From Sphingomonas_E sp042693015 (GTDB lineage: Bacteria; Pseudomonadota; Alphaproteobacteria; Sphingomonadales; Sphingomonadaceae), in assembly GCF_042693015.1 (NCBI RefSeq), contig NZ_CP170544.1, forward strand, positions 2,046,001-2,110,000: 64,000 nucleotides of DNA, given 5' to 3'. Positions 1-7,876 of the stretch are shown piece after piece. The notes under the pieces were generated by a model, which was not told where the DNA came from, did not search any database, and worked only from the letters and a program-made list of their open reading frames with translations. Made by a program: the position numbers and the translations under genes. Positions within the stretch are counted from its first letter, which is position 1. Each line of letters starts with the position of its first letter.

Positions 1-31
1 AAATATGTATTCATGATGCCAAGCTATTGAT

Positions 32-712
32 CTAAATCCGCCTGAAACGGAAGTACCAGACCTCATGGCCGATCCGCCGGGCCTTGGCCTCGTAGCGGGT
101 TTCGGGCCAGTCGGCGGGACGTTCCAGGAAATCGCGGGGGGTTTCGGCCTGCCAGGTGAAATCCGGGCTCTGCCCCATCACCATCATCCCCCAGCGGCAA
201 TAGACGGGATGGTCGGTGCCGAAGCGGAACTCGCCGCCCGGCTTCATCTTCCGCGCGATCAGGGCGATCGGCCCGGCATTCATGAAGCGCCGCTTGGCGT
301 GCCGCGCCTTGGGCCAGGGATCGGGGTGGAGCAGCCAGGCGCGCGTCAGCGAGGCATCGGGGAGGCGTTCGAGCACGTCGAGCGCATCGCCCATATGGAT
401 GCGGACATTCTCCAGCCCCTCGCGCTCGATATGGCCGAGCGCGGCGACGACGCCGTTCAGGAAAGGCTCGCAGCCGATAAAGCCATGGTCCGGCCGCATC
501 GCCGCCTGCGCCGCCAGATGCTCGCCCGCGCCAAAGCCAATCTCCAGTTCGATAGGGCGGTCATCACCGAAAAGGATCTGGCTGTCGACCGGCCCGGTCT
601 CCGGCACGGCGACTTCGGGCAACAACTCCTCGACCAGCGCAGCCTGTCCCTGGCGCAGCTTGTGGCCCTGCCGGCGGCCATAGAGTCGGCGAATGGTAGT
701 GGGATCGTTCAT
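32..712 (-). CDS. trmB: tRNA (guanine-N7-)-methyltransferase TrmB
   Basis: TrmB methylates N7 of G46 in the variable loop of tRNAs using S-adenosylmethionine. The 226-residue protein has the class I SAM-binding motif EIGFGAGEHL at residues 57-66 and the family signature LHPDPWPKARHAKRR at about 128-142, which carries catalytic and tRNA-binding residues. The ATG at 712 (MNDPTTIRR) was chosen because the upstream in-frame extension to 784 is arginine-rich and unlike the family. It sits downstream of a small membrane protein gene on the same strand, and metK follows upstream, an arrangement that fits SAM-linked housekeeping functions. Length is normal for the family. Confidence 0.95.
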   Translation of the reverse strand: MNDPTTIRRLYGRRQGHKLRQGQAALVEELLPEVAVPETGPVDSQILFGDDRPIELEIGFGAGEHLAAQAAMRPDHGFIGCEPFLNGVVAALGHIEREGLENVRIHMGDALDVLERLPDASLTRAWLLHPDPWPKARHAKRRFMNAGPIALIARKMKPGGEFRFGTDHPVYCRWGMMVMGQSPDFTWQAETPRDFLERPADWPETRYEAKARRIGHEVWYFRFRRI

Positions 713-758
713 GGCACGGCCCTCTACCGGGCCTGACCGGATCGCGCCAGCCGATCGA

Positions 759-1160
759 TCAGCGCCAGAGCGTGACGCGCGCACCCTGTTGCGACAGCCA
801 TGCGGCGAGCACCGGCAGCACCATTCCGCCGGCCCACATCCACAAGGGGTGCGGGATAACGAGCATCGTCGCGACGGCGGAGAGGATCACCGCGGCGGCG
901 ACCACCCAGCCGGCAATCGCGCGATCGGCGATGCGATTGGCGAGATAGCCCCCGATCAAGGCGCCGAGAAACCAGGCCGCCAGCACCACCGCCTTCGCCC
1001 CGAACGGAACGGCATCCATGACGCCGGCAAGTTGCGCGGCGTCCCGGGGATCGATGCTGGCGGGCAGAGGATAAAGCTGATGGCCGACCGATTCCGCGAT
1101 CGCGACGGTCATGAAGGCGATGACAATTCCGACGGCAATACCGAGGAAAAGCTTGAGCAT
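759..1160 (-). CDS. Small four-helix membrane protein of unknown function
   Basis: This 133-residue protein has about four hydrophobic segments: residues 1-22, 53-72, 83-102 and 107-124, with short charged loops. The first segment could be a signal anchor. No motif that assigns a function was recognised. The ATG at 1160 is preceded by a purine-rich AAGGGGG Shine-Dalgarno about eight bases upstream on the minus strand. It lies between trmB and a REP doublet on the metK side and reads in the same direction as both neighbours. Similar small hypothetical membrane proteins are common in sphingomonads. I regard it as a real gene from its start signal and consistent hydrophobic pattern, but give no role. 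Confidence 0.7.
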   Translation of the reverse strand: MLKLFLGIAVGIVIAFMTVAIAESVGHQLYPLPASIDPRDAAQLAGVMDAVPFGAKAVVLAAWFLGALIGGYLANRIADRAIAGWVVAAAVILSAVATMLVIPHPLWMWAGGMVLPVLAAWLSQQGARVTLWR

Positions 1161-1237
1161 GGCGGAGCCCCCTTGCCGCCATGCATCATGCCTTATTCCG
1201 GCCCGCGCCGGAAGCCCGCTGTGCGTTCACCCAAAAT

Positions 1238-1306
1238 CGTCACCCCGGCGAAGGCCGGGGTCCAGATCAACCGTTGAGCTGGATACCGGCCTGCGCCGGT
1301 ATGACG
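1238..1306. repeat. REP doublet (REPIN-like) between metK and the small membrane protein gene
   Basis: Two palindromes sit head to head. The left one begins CGTCACCCCGG and closes with CCGGGGTCCA; the right one is GGATACCGGC...GCCGGTATGACG, which read on the minus strand begins CGTCATACCGG. Both share the CGTCA head and TCC tail, so the pair forms the inverted REP-REP layout called a REPIN. The same head and tail recur at 7133-7222 and on both sides of the GIY-YIG gene at 37910-38312. The element lies just past the metK stop codon, so it may also form a stem-loop at the end of that transcript. Confidence 0.85.
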
Positions 1307-1312
1307 AGTAAG

Positions 1313-2494
1313 TTAAGCCAGCGCCGCCTTGAGCTGGTCGACCAGATCGGTCTTTTCCCAGGTGAACAGATCGCCTTCCGCCTTGCGACCGAAATGGCCG
1401 TAGGCCGCGGTCGGGGTGTAGATCGGCTTGTTGAGCTTCAGGTGGGTGCGGATGCCCTTCGGCGTCAGCCGGACGAGCGTCGGCAGCACTTCCTCGATCC
1501 GCGCCTCGTCGACCGTGCCGGTGCCGTGCGTGTCGACATAGAGCGACAGCGGCTCGGCGACGCCGATCGCGTAGGAAAGCTGGATCGTGCAGCGCTTGGC
1601 GAGGCCGGCCGCGACGACATTCTTGGCGAGGTAGCGCGACACATAGGCCGCCGAACGGTCGACCTTGGTCGGATCCTTGCCCGAGAAGGCGCCGCCGCCG
1701 TGCGGCGAAGCGCCGCCATAGGTGTCGACGATGATCTTGCGGCCGGTGAGGCCGGCATCGCCGTCCGGGCCGCCGATTTCGAACAGGCCGGTCGGGTTGA
1801 CGTAGATCGCGTCGTCCTCGGGCATCCAGCCGTCGGGCAGCACATCCTTGAACACGCCCTTCACATAGTCGCGCAGCTTCGCCTGGCCGGCATCGTTGCT
1901 GAGCGCCGCGCTGTGCTGGGTAGAGACGACCAGAGCGGTGGCGCGCACCGGCTTGCCGCCTTCATATTTCAACGTCACCTGGCTCTTGGCGTCCGGCTCA
2001 AGGAAATCGACGACCTTGTTGTGGCGGTCATGCGCCAGCCGCTCGAGCACGCGGTGCGAATAATAGAGGGTGGCCGGCATGTAATCGGGCGTCTCATCGG
2101 TCGCGTAGCCGAACATGATGCCCTGGTCGCCGGCGCCTTCGTCCTTGTTGCCGCTCTCGTCGACGCCCATCGCGATATGGGCGGACTGGCCGTGCAGGTG
2201 GCAGGCGAAATCGGCATATTGCCAGTGGAAGCCATGCTGCTCGTAACCGATGCGCTTCACCGTCTCGCGCACGGCCTGCTCGATCTCTGCCTGGCTCGGC
2301 GTCACATCCTCACGGCAGCGGACTTCACCGGCGAGCACGATGCGCTGCGTCGTCACCATGGTCTCACAGGCGACGCGCGCTTCGGGATCGCGCGACAGAA
2401 ACAGATCGACCACCGCGTCCGAAATCTGGTCGGCAACCTTGTCGGGGTGCCCTTCCGAAACCGATTCGGACGTGAAGAGATAGTCGCTGCGCAT
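1313..2494 (-). CDS. metK: S-adenosylmethionine synthetase
   Basis: MetK joins methionine and ATP to make S-adenosylmethionine in the cytoplasm. The 393-residue protein contains GHPDK near residues 15-19, the adenosine-binding GAGDQGIMFGYA, and the phosphate loop GGGAFSGKDPTKVDRS, and matches the usual length of about 390. Three in-frame starts exist: GTG at 2521, ATG at 2503 and ATG at 2494. I chose 2494 (MRSDYLF) because the AAAGGG sequence lies about nine bases upstream, whereas it almost touches the ATG at 2503. An AAGGA-N-TCCTT inverted repeat lies about 54 bp upstream and may be a SAM-cycle regulator site. The gene is followed by a REP doublet. Confidence 0.97.
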   Translation of the reverse strand: MRSDYLFTSESVSEGHPDKVADQISDAVVDLFLSRDPEARVACETMVTTQRIVLAGEVRCREDVTPSQAEIEQAVRETVKRIGYEQHGFHWQYADFACHLHGQSAHIAMGVDESGNKDEGAGDQGIMFGYATDETPDYMPATLYYSHRVLERLAHDRHNKVVDFLEPDAKSQVTLKYEGGKPVRATALVVSTQHSAALSNDAGQAKLRDYVKGVFKDVLPDGWMPEDDAIYVNPTGLFEIGGPDGDAGLTGRKIIVDTYGGASPHGGGAFSGKDPTKVDRSAAYVSRYLAKNVVAAGLAKRCTIQLSYAIGVAEPLSLYVDTHGTGTVDEARIEEVLPTLVRLTPKGIRTHLKLNKPIYTPTAAYGHFGRKAEGDLFTWEKTDLVDQLKAALA

Positions 2495-2542
2495 CGAACA
2501 CATGCCCTTTCGGATATTCACCCGCCCCGCACTTGGAGCCAG

Positions 2543-2560
2543 ATATAAAGGATTCCTTAT
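2543..2560 (-). promoter_or_regulatory. Inverted repeat upstream of metK, candidate SAM-cycle operator
   Basis: A near-palindrome, ATAAAGGATTCCTTAT on the plus strand with the exact core AAGGA-T-TCCTT, lies between lnt and metK. Its AT-rich ATAAAG/CTTTAT arms resemble the motif reported for SahR, an ArsR-type regulator of SAM-cycle genes in proteobacteria. The assignment is from memory of the motif, and no sahR gene is in this window, so it is a candidate only. Confidence 0.35.
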
Positions 2561-2565
2561 GTCCC

Positions 2566-4116
2566 TTAGCGTGCGATCCCGCGCCGCGCAATCGCGACCG
2601 CGATCAGGGCCAATGCAAAAAGCATCGGCAGGATATTGCCGAAGCGCGCGAACAAGGTCGGCGCGCGGGCGACCGGCAGCCGCGCGTCGATCGCTCCGGC
2701 CGTCCGCCAGGGCAGGCTTTTCAGCACATGGCCATGCGCGTCGATCACCGCGGAAATGCCCGTCGGCGTGGCGCGGATGATCGGCAGCCCCTCCTCGATC
2801 GCTCGCAGCCGCGCCTGCGCTAGATGCTGGGGCGGGCCGGATGGGCCGAACCAGGCGTCGTTGGACGGGTTGAAGATGAAGTCCGGTCGCTTCGCCGGAT
2901 CGACGACGTGGCCGGAAAAGATGATTTCGTAGCAGATCTGCACGCCGACGCTGCCAAAGCCCGGCAGGTCATAGCTTTTCGGCCCCGGCCCTGCCCAGAA
3001 ATCCAGATCGCCTGGCACGAGGCGCGACACGCCGATCGCCGACAATATCGGCCGCATCGGCAGATATTCGCCATAGGGCACGAGGTGCGACTTGTCGTAG
3101 CGGGCGAGGATGCGGCCGGTGGCGTCCATCGCGAACAGGCTGTTGCGGGCACCTGCGGCATAGCCGTCCTTGCCCCATTCGATCGCGGTGCCGCCGGTCA
3201 GCACCACGTCGCGCGGGCCGAGCAGTCGGGCGATCCGCGCCCGGGCCAGCCGGTCCTGGCGGCGATCTTCCTCCAGATATTCGGGCACCGCGGCTTCGGG
3301 CCACAGCAGCAGCCGCGGCTCGGCGCCCGGCTTGCCCGAAAGGCTGGCGAGCAAGGCGAAGTTCCGGTCCTCGAAACCGTCGCGCCATTTGTCCTGCTGG
3401 CCGATATTGGGCTGGACGATGCGGATCGGTGGCCGCTTGGCGGCGCCGGGCTCGGGCGCGCGCGGGATCAGCATCTGGCCGATCAGTGGCGCCAGCAGGG
3501 GGATGGCGACGAACAAGGCGGCGATTGTGCCTCCGCGCGGTCGCCCGAACTTCAGGTCGCACAGGCGCGGCAACGCCAGCAGCAGGCCGGCGGCCAGGAT
3601 CGCCACGCCCGACAGACCATATGTGCCGATCACCGTCGCCAAGATCGGCACGCCCGGCACCGGAACCCAGACCACGCCCAGCGGATTCCACGCAAAGCCT
3701 GTGAACATCGTCGCGCGCAGCCATTCGGTGACGATCCACGCCGCCGCGAAAATCAGCACGAAGGGCATCAGCGCCCCCCGCCCCCAGCGCCAGGCCAGCC
3801 CCGCCGCCATCGCCGGATAGATAGCGAGGTATAGCGACAGCAGCACCACCGCGACCCAGCCGAGCCAGGCCGGCATCGCATCCTGATAGTGGAAAGCGGT
3901 GGCGATCCAGTTGAGCCCGAAGACGAAATGGCCGAGCCCGAACCACCAGCCGGAGGCGAGCGCGCCACGCAGGCCCGGCGCGTCCCGCACCAGCCACAGC
4001 CAGCCCGCCACCGCCAGCAGCGTCACCGGCCACAGGTCGAGCGGCGCGAAGCCCGCGGCGGAGAGGCTGCCGAGCGCAAGCGCGATCAGCCAGCGGAAGC
4101 GTGGTGTGATCGTCAT
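2566..4116 (-). CDS. lnt: Apolipoprotein N-acyltransferase
   Basis: Lnt adds the third acyl chain to the N-terminal cysteine of lipoproteins in the inner membrane. The first 215 residues of this 516-residue protein are hydrophobic helices, followed by a carbon-nitrogen hydrolase domain at about 225-490. The catalytic triad is visible: Glu274 in LLLWPEAAVPEY, Lys342 in YDKSHLVPYGEY and Cys395 in GVQICYEIIFSG. A final hydrophobic helix and an RRG tail close the protein. Its start overlaps the stop of the upstream thioesterase gene by four bases, so translation is probably coupled. Several predicted lipoproteins in this window would be its substrates. Confidence 0.96.
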   Translation of the reverse strand: MTITPRFRWLIALALGSLSAAGFAPLDLWPVTLLAVAGWLWLVRDAPGLRGALASGWWFGLGHFVFGLNWIATAFHYQDAMPAWLGWVAVVLLSLYLAIYPAMAAGLAWRWGRGALMPFVLIFAAAWIVTEWLRATMFTGFAWNPLGVVWVPVPGVPILATVIGTYGLSGVAILAAGLLLALPRLCDLKFGRPRGGTIAALFVAIPLLAPLIGQMLIPRAPEPGAAKRPPIRIVQPNIGQQDKWRDGFEDRNFALLASLSGKPGAEPRLLLWPEAAVPEYLEEDRRQDRLARARIARLLGPRDVVLTGGTAIEWGKDGYAAGARNSLFAMDATGRILARYDKSHLVPYGEYLPMRPILSAIGVSRLVPGDLDFWAGPGPKSYDLPGFGSVGVQICYEIIFSGHVVDPAKRPDFIFNPSNDAWFGPSGPPQHLAQARLRAIEEGLPIIRATPTGISAVIDAHGHVLKSLPWRTAGAIDARLPVARAPTLFARFGNILPMLFALALIAVAIARRGIAR

Positions 4117-4550
4117 GCCCTGAGCGACCGCCCTTCATAGGCTTCGAAGCGGGCGACGAAATCCGCCGGCACCGGGCACGGCCGCCCGCGCAGCACGCCG
4201 ACATGCACCTGCACGGTTTCCCCCGCCGCGCGCAGATCCTCCGCACCCTTGCCGTGGAATTCGAAGGCGAAGGTGAGTGAACTTGTGCCGACGCGCACGA
4301 GACGCACGCACAGATCCACTTCCTCCTCCAGCCGGATCGACGCCTTGTAATCAAGTGCCGTGCGCGCGACGTGGAACTGGGCCAACCCCTCCACCCCTGC
4401 CGGATCGGAAATGCCGACGGCGCGATAATATTCGGTCATCGCGATATCGAGATAATCGAGGAAACGTGCGTTGAAGACCACCGCCTGCGCGTCGATTTCC
4501 GAATAGCGGACGCGCTTGGGGTAGGAGAATCGAAAATCGGCGCGGGCCAT
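4113..4550 (-). CDS. Hotdog-fold acyl-CoA thioesterase (4-hydroxybenzoyl-CoA thioesterase-like)
   Basis: This 145-residue protein belongs to the hotdog thioesterase superfamily. The N-terminal stretch VRYSEIDAQAVVFNARFLDYLD matches the 4HBT pattern with an acidic catalytic residue (Asp in EIDAQ) followed by a helix, and the rest has the alternating strands typical of the fold. The substrate cannot be read from the sequence; related proteins hydrolyse short- to medium-chain or aromatic acyl-CoAs. Its stop codon overlaps the lnt start by four bases (ATGA), so the two probably share a transcript, although that does not show a functional link. Confidence 0.85.
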   Translation of the reverse strand: MARADFRFSYPKRVRYSEIDAQAVVFNARFLDYLDIAMTEYYRAVGISDPAGVEGLAQFHVARTALDYKASIRLEEEVDLCVRLVRVGTSSLTFAFEFHGKGAEDLRAAGETVQVHVGVLRGRPCPVPADFVARFEAYEGRSLRA

Positions 4551-4672
4551 TCAGGTCACTCCGGTGCGGATGCAGCGGCGCTAAATGAGCGAACGGCCGT
4601 AGGCAAGCGGTCGACACGGCTCGATCAACGGCATTGGCCTTTTCCGTGTCGAATGATTAAAGGCGCCCCACG

Positions 4673-5851
4673 ATGCAAACCAGCGAACTTCGCGTCGCCC
4701 TGTTCACGGGCAACTATAACTATGTCCGCGATGGCGCGAACCAGGCGCTGAACCGCCTCGTCGGCTATCTGCTCGCCCAGGGCGCGGCCGTGCGCATCTA
4801 TTCGCCGCGCACCGAAACACCTGCCTTCCCATCGGTCGGCAAGGTCATCGGCGTGCCGTCCGTCCCGCTACCGGGACGGTCCGAATATCATATGCCCTTG
4901 TTCATACCGCCTTCGGTGAAGCGGGATATCCGCGATTTCGCGCCCAACGTGTTCCATGTCGCCAGCCCCGAGATTCTCGGCCATCGCGCAATCACGCTCG
5001 CCCGCAAGCAGGGGCGGCCGGTGGTCGCTTCCGTCCACACGCGGTTCGAAACCTATCCGCGTTATTACGGCCTAACCTTCCTGGAGCCGGTGGTCGCAGC
5101 CGTGTTGCGCCGCTTCTACCGCCGTTGCGACGCGATCTTCGCGCCGTCCGAATCCATGGCGCAGCTACTGCGCGACCAGCGCATGAACTATGACGTCGGC
5201 ATCTGGTCGCGCGGCGTGGAGCGCGACATCTTCTCGCCCGAGGTGCGCGATCTCGCGTGGCGCCGTGAACTCGGCATCGCCGATGACGAGCCCGTAATCG
5301 GCTTCGTCGGCCGCCTCGTCATGGAAAAGGGTCTCGACGTCTTTTCCGATGCGATCGACAAGCTCGAACATCGCGGCGTCAGGCATCGCGTGCTGATTGT
5401 CGGCGAAGGCCCCGCGGACGAATGGTTCAAGGCGCGCCTGCCGAACGCAGTGTTCGTCGGCTTCCAGAAGGGCGCCGATCTGGGCCGCGCGGTCGCATCC
5501 TGCGACATGCTGTTCAACCCGTCGGTCACCGAAACCTTCGGCAATGTGACCTTGGAGGCGATGGCCGCGGGCCTGCCCGTCGTCGCCGCGATCGCCACCG
5601 GCAGCCAGAGCCTGGTCAATGACGGCGTCACCGGCCGGCTCGTCCGCCCCGGCGCGATTTCCGCCTTCGCCGACGCGCTCCAGCATTATTGCGAGGATAA
5701 GGACGCCCGCGCTGCCGCCGGCGCCGCCGGCCGCGCGGCCAGCGAGCGCTATGGCTGGGATGCGGTGAACCAGGAACTGGTCGAAGCCTATATCCGCGTC
5801 ATCCGCCAGCGCCACGACCATCGCGAACCACCGACCCAGCGGCCGCGCTAG
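4673..5851 (+). CDS. Family 4 glycosyltransferase
   Basis: The 392-residue protein has the two-domain GT-B layout of CAZy family GT4. The N-terminal domain starts ELRVALFTGNYNYVRDGAN. The C-terminal nucleotide-sugar domain begins near residue 200 with IGFVGRLVMEKGLDVF and holds the retaining-enzyme motif ETFGNVTLEAMAAG, in which the two glutamates are seven residues apart. The closest match by memory is the GDP-mannose-dependent mannosyltransferase subgroup, but donor and acceptor are uncertain. It is transcribed divergently from the lnt-thioesterase pair and is not near other sugar genes, so a glycolipid role is as likely as a polysaccharide role. Confidence 0.88.
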   Translation: MQTSELRVALFTGNYNYVRDGANQALNRLVGYLLAQGAAVRIYSPRTETPAFPSVGKVIGVPSVPLPGRSEYHMPLFIPPSVKRDIRDFAPNVFHVASPEILGHRAITLARKQGRPVVASVHTRFETYPRYYGLTFLEPVVAAVLRRFYRRCDAIFAPSESMAQLLRDQRMNYDVGIWSRGVERDIFSPEVRDLAWRRELGIADDEPVIGFVGRLVMEKGLDVFSDAIDKLEHRGVRHRVLIVGEGPADEWFKARLPNAVFVGFQKGADLGRAVASCDMLFNPSVTETFGNVTLEAMAAGLPVVAAIATGSQSLVNDGVTGRLVRPGAISAFADALQHYCEDKDARAAAGAAGRAASERYGWDAVNQELVEAYIRVIRQRHDHREPPTQRPR

Positions 5852-5883
5852 GAGTGGACTAGGAGGCTCGCCCCCTCTCCTTT

Positions 5884-5950
5884 TGTGTCGAGCGAAGTCG
5901 AGACACTCTTCGAGCGAAGTCGAGAAGCCCTCGGCTACGCTCGGGACAAA
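5884..5950. repeat. Palindromic intergenic repeat, TCGAGCGAAGTCGAGA family
   Basis: The segment carries two copies of the palindrome TCGAGCGAAGTCGAGA in tandem, then a related inverted half, CCTCGGCTACGCTCGGGA. The same family returns at 30352-30441. It fills the gap between the convergent ends of the GT4 gene and the uracil-DNA glycosylase gene and could fold into hairpins that end both transcripts. The head sequence differs from the CGTCA-type REPs elsewhere in the window. Confidence 0.8.
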
Positions 5951-5968
5951 CGGAACTGGCGGTGGCGC

Positions 5969-6613
5969 CTACCCCACCAGTTCCACCGCCCGCGCGAACA
6001 CCGCCTCGAACATCTCCGCCGTCAGCCGGCCGGTATTCTGGTTGTAGCGCGAGCAATGATAGCTATCGATCACCAGCATCCCGCTCGGCAGCCGATGCTC
6101 CGCGCCATGGGCGAAGCGATATTTGGGCAGCTTGCCGCCGATCGCCTTGATCGCCGACTGATGCGCGATCTGGCCGAGCGCCACCACCAGCTTCAGGTTG
6201 GGCAACGCCTCAAGGTCCGGTTCCAGGAAATCGCGACAGGTCTTGATCTCCTCGGGCGTCGGCTTGTTCTCCGGCGGCACGCAGCGCACCGCGTTGACGA
6301 TGATCGCATTCTTGAGCGTCAGGCCGTCGTCCGGTCGGCCCAGAAACTCGCCTTCTGCAAGCCCGAACTTGCCCAGCGTCTCGTAAAGCAGTGTGCCGGC
6401 GAAATCGCCGGTGAAGGGCCGCCCCGTGCGATTGGCGCCCCACAGGCCCGGCGCAAGGCCGATGATCGCGATCTGCGCTTGCGGATCGCCGAAGCTCGGC
6501 ACCGGCGCGTTGAACCAGTCGGGATGCTCGGTTCGCTGTGCTTCGCGAAAGGCGACGAGGCGGGGGCAGCGCGGGCAGTCGTGCGGCGGCTCGATAAGGC
6601 TGGGATTGGTCAT
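5969..6613 (-). CDS. Family 5 uracil-DNA glycosylase (UdgB-like)
   Basis: This 214-residue protein removes uracil and other deaminated bases from DNA at the start of base-excision repair. The N-terminal CPRCPRL (Cys13, Cys16) begins an iron-sulfur cluster site completed by later cysteines in the VRCVPPENKPTPEEIKTC segment. The glycosylase loop GLAPGLWGANRTGRPFTGD matches family 5 rather than family 4 (GEAPG). The tail holds the second loop motif DSYHCSRYNQNTGRLT. The ATG at 6613 (MTNPSLIEPP) was preferred to 6649 because it removes a short extension that overlaps the divergent folK start region. It is head to head with folK, 23 bp apart. Confidence 0.9.
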   Translation of the reverse strand: MTNPSLIEPPHDCPRCPRLVAFREAQRTEHPDWFNAPVPSFGDPQAQIAIIGLAPGLWGANRTGRPFTGDFAGTLLYETLGKFGLAEGEFLGRPDDGLTLKNAIIVNAVRCVPPENKPTPEEIKTCRDFLEPDLEALPNLKLVVALGQIAHQSAIKAIGGKLPKYRFAHGAEHRLPSGMLVIDSYHCSRYNQNTGRLTAEMFEAVFARAVELVG

Positions 6614-6636
6614 CGCGCTGCGATAGGCGCAGGGCC

Positions 6637-7143
6637 ATGCCGCGCACAAGCTATGCCATCGCTTTGGGCTCCAATCGCCGCCACGGCCGCCACGGTCCGC
6701 CCGAGCGCGTGATCGCCGCAGCCCTGGCTGCGCTGGAGGCCGAGGGCGTGCGGGTCATCCGCGCGTCGCCATTGATCCGCACCGCGGCGCTCGGGCCGGC
6801 CGGCCGCGGTTTTGCCAATGCCGCTGCGATCGTCGAATGCGATCTCGATCCCCCTCACCTGCTCGCCCTGCTCAAGCGCACCGAGCGCGCCTTCGGCCGC
6901 CGCCGCGGCCGGCGCTGGGGGTCGCGCGTGCTCGATCTCGACATCATTCTGTGGTCCGGCGGTGTGTGGTACGACCGCGCGCTCGCCGTGCCGCACCGCG
7001 AATTTCATCGCCGCAGCTTCGTGCTCGATCCCCTCGTGCGCATCGCGCCCGACTGGCGCCACCCGGTCAGCGGACGGACGGTGCGGCAGATGCGGGCGCG
7101 GCTTAGGCGCCAACCTCTCCCTGAAACACATCCGTCACCCTGA
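6637..7143 (+). CDS. folK: 2-amino-4-hydroxy-6-hydroxymethyldihydropteridine pyrophosphokinase
   Basis: FolK transfers pyrophosphate from ATP to the pterin alcohol ahead of the FolP step in folate synthesis; folP is encoded 29 kb away in this window. The 168-residue protein begins YAIALGSN, the hallmark start of the family, and contains RRWGSRVLDLDIILW with the metal-binding DLD pair, then PHREFHRRSFVLDPL. A 12-residue stretch after the last conserved part has no clear match and runs into a REP doublet, so the C-terminus is slightly extended. It is transcribed divergently from the uracil-DNA glycosylase gene with a very short shared promoter region. Confidence 0.94.
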   Translation: MPRTSYAIALGSNRRHGRHGPPERVIAAALAALEAEGVRVIRASPLIRTAALGPAGRGFANAAAIVECDLDPPHLLALLKRTERAFGRRRGRRWGSRVLDLDIILWSGGVWYDRALAVPHREFHRRSFVLDPLVRIAPDWRHPVSGRTVRQMRARLRRQPLPETHPSP

Positions 7144-7222
7144 ACTTGTTTCAGGGTCCACCTATCAGCCCGCGCTGTCATTGCCCGCGGCGAGATGGAT
7201 GCTGAAAAAGTTCAGCATGACG
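7133..7222. repeat. REP doublet (REPIN-like) after folK
   Basis: The left palindrome reads CGTCACCCTGAACTTG...TTTCAGGGTCC and the right one ATGCTGAAAAAGTTCAGCAT followed by GACG, so the two REP heads face outward as at 1238-1306. The left copy matches the REP that borders the GIY-YIG gene at 37910-37940 in 26 of 30 positions. The first ten bases overlap the 3' end of folK. Confidence 0.85.
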
Positions 7223-7252
7223 ACGAAAATGGGCGGGCGGCTCGATGCCAGG

Positions 7253-7876
7253 TCAAGCCGGGCAGACCGCCCCACTATCCGCCCACGCCTTGAACAGCGC
7301 GCCGAATTCCGCCTGGGTGCCCGGTGCTGGCTGGCGTTTGCCGCCGGGGTTCCAGCCCCAGCCGACCAGGCTGTCGCTGGTCATATGCTCGATCATCTCG
7401 GGCATGGTCTTGTTGCCGTTGCGCTTGGGGTCCTTGAGCTGCTGGCAGATCTGGCCGAGCGTCTTGCCCTGCCATGCCATCTCGATCGGCGCCAAGTGCC
7501 ATTGGGGATGGCCGGGCACGCCCGACACGTCGTAATTGGCCGGGCCATGGCAGGTGGTGCAGCGCAGGCCGGTTGCGCCGATGCCGCCGTCGCCGCGCAC
7601 GACCATCGGCATGTGCGGCGTCATCTTCTCGCGCTGGGTCGGCCGGTCGGTCGCCGGGTGGCAGTTGAGGCAGCGCGGGTGCTGGATCACCTTGCCGACC
7701 TCGGCGAACAAGGCGAGCGACCGCGCCCGCTTGTCGGCGATGCCGGTGAAGGCGGAAAGCGGCTGGAGGCTGGTCGCCGCCGCCGGTTTCGGTTCGGGCG
7801 CGGCCGTCGCCATCGCCCCGCCCACTGCCGCTACCGCCGTCACGGCCACGGCGCTCATGATGATTGCGCGGATCAT
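7253..7876 (-). CDS. Diheme cytochrome c partner of the molybdenum hydroxylase
   Basis: This 207-residue protein has an N-terminal signal segment (hydrophobic residues 3-25, with Ala-rich cleavage region) and two heme c motifs, CLNCH at 69-73 and CTTCH at 106-110. It is probably the periplasmic electron acceptor for the two upstream subunits. Its ATG overlaps the stop codon of the large subunit gene by four bases, which supports a shared operon. Cytochrome subunits next to IorAB-type hydroxylases are known in proteobacteria, where they pass electrons to the respiratory chain instead of NAD. The short spacing of methionines near the second heme could supply axial ligands, but I cannot assign them. 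Confidence 0.88.
   Translation of the reverse strand: MIRAIIMSAVAVTAVAAVGGAMATAAPEPKPAAATSLQPLSAFTGIADKRARSLALFAEVGKVIQHPRCLNCHPATDRPTQREKMTPHMPMVVRGDGGIGATGLRCTTCHGPANYDVSGVPGHPQWHLAPIEMAWQGKTLGQICQQLKDPKRNGNKTMPEMIEHMTSDSLVGWGWNPGGKRQPAPGTQAEFGALFKAWADSGAVCPA

Noticed and set aside
2495..2565. SAM riboswitch in the metK leader
   Set aside because: I could not match SAM-II or SAM/SAH consensus elements; only the short inverted repeat stands out.
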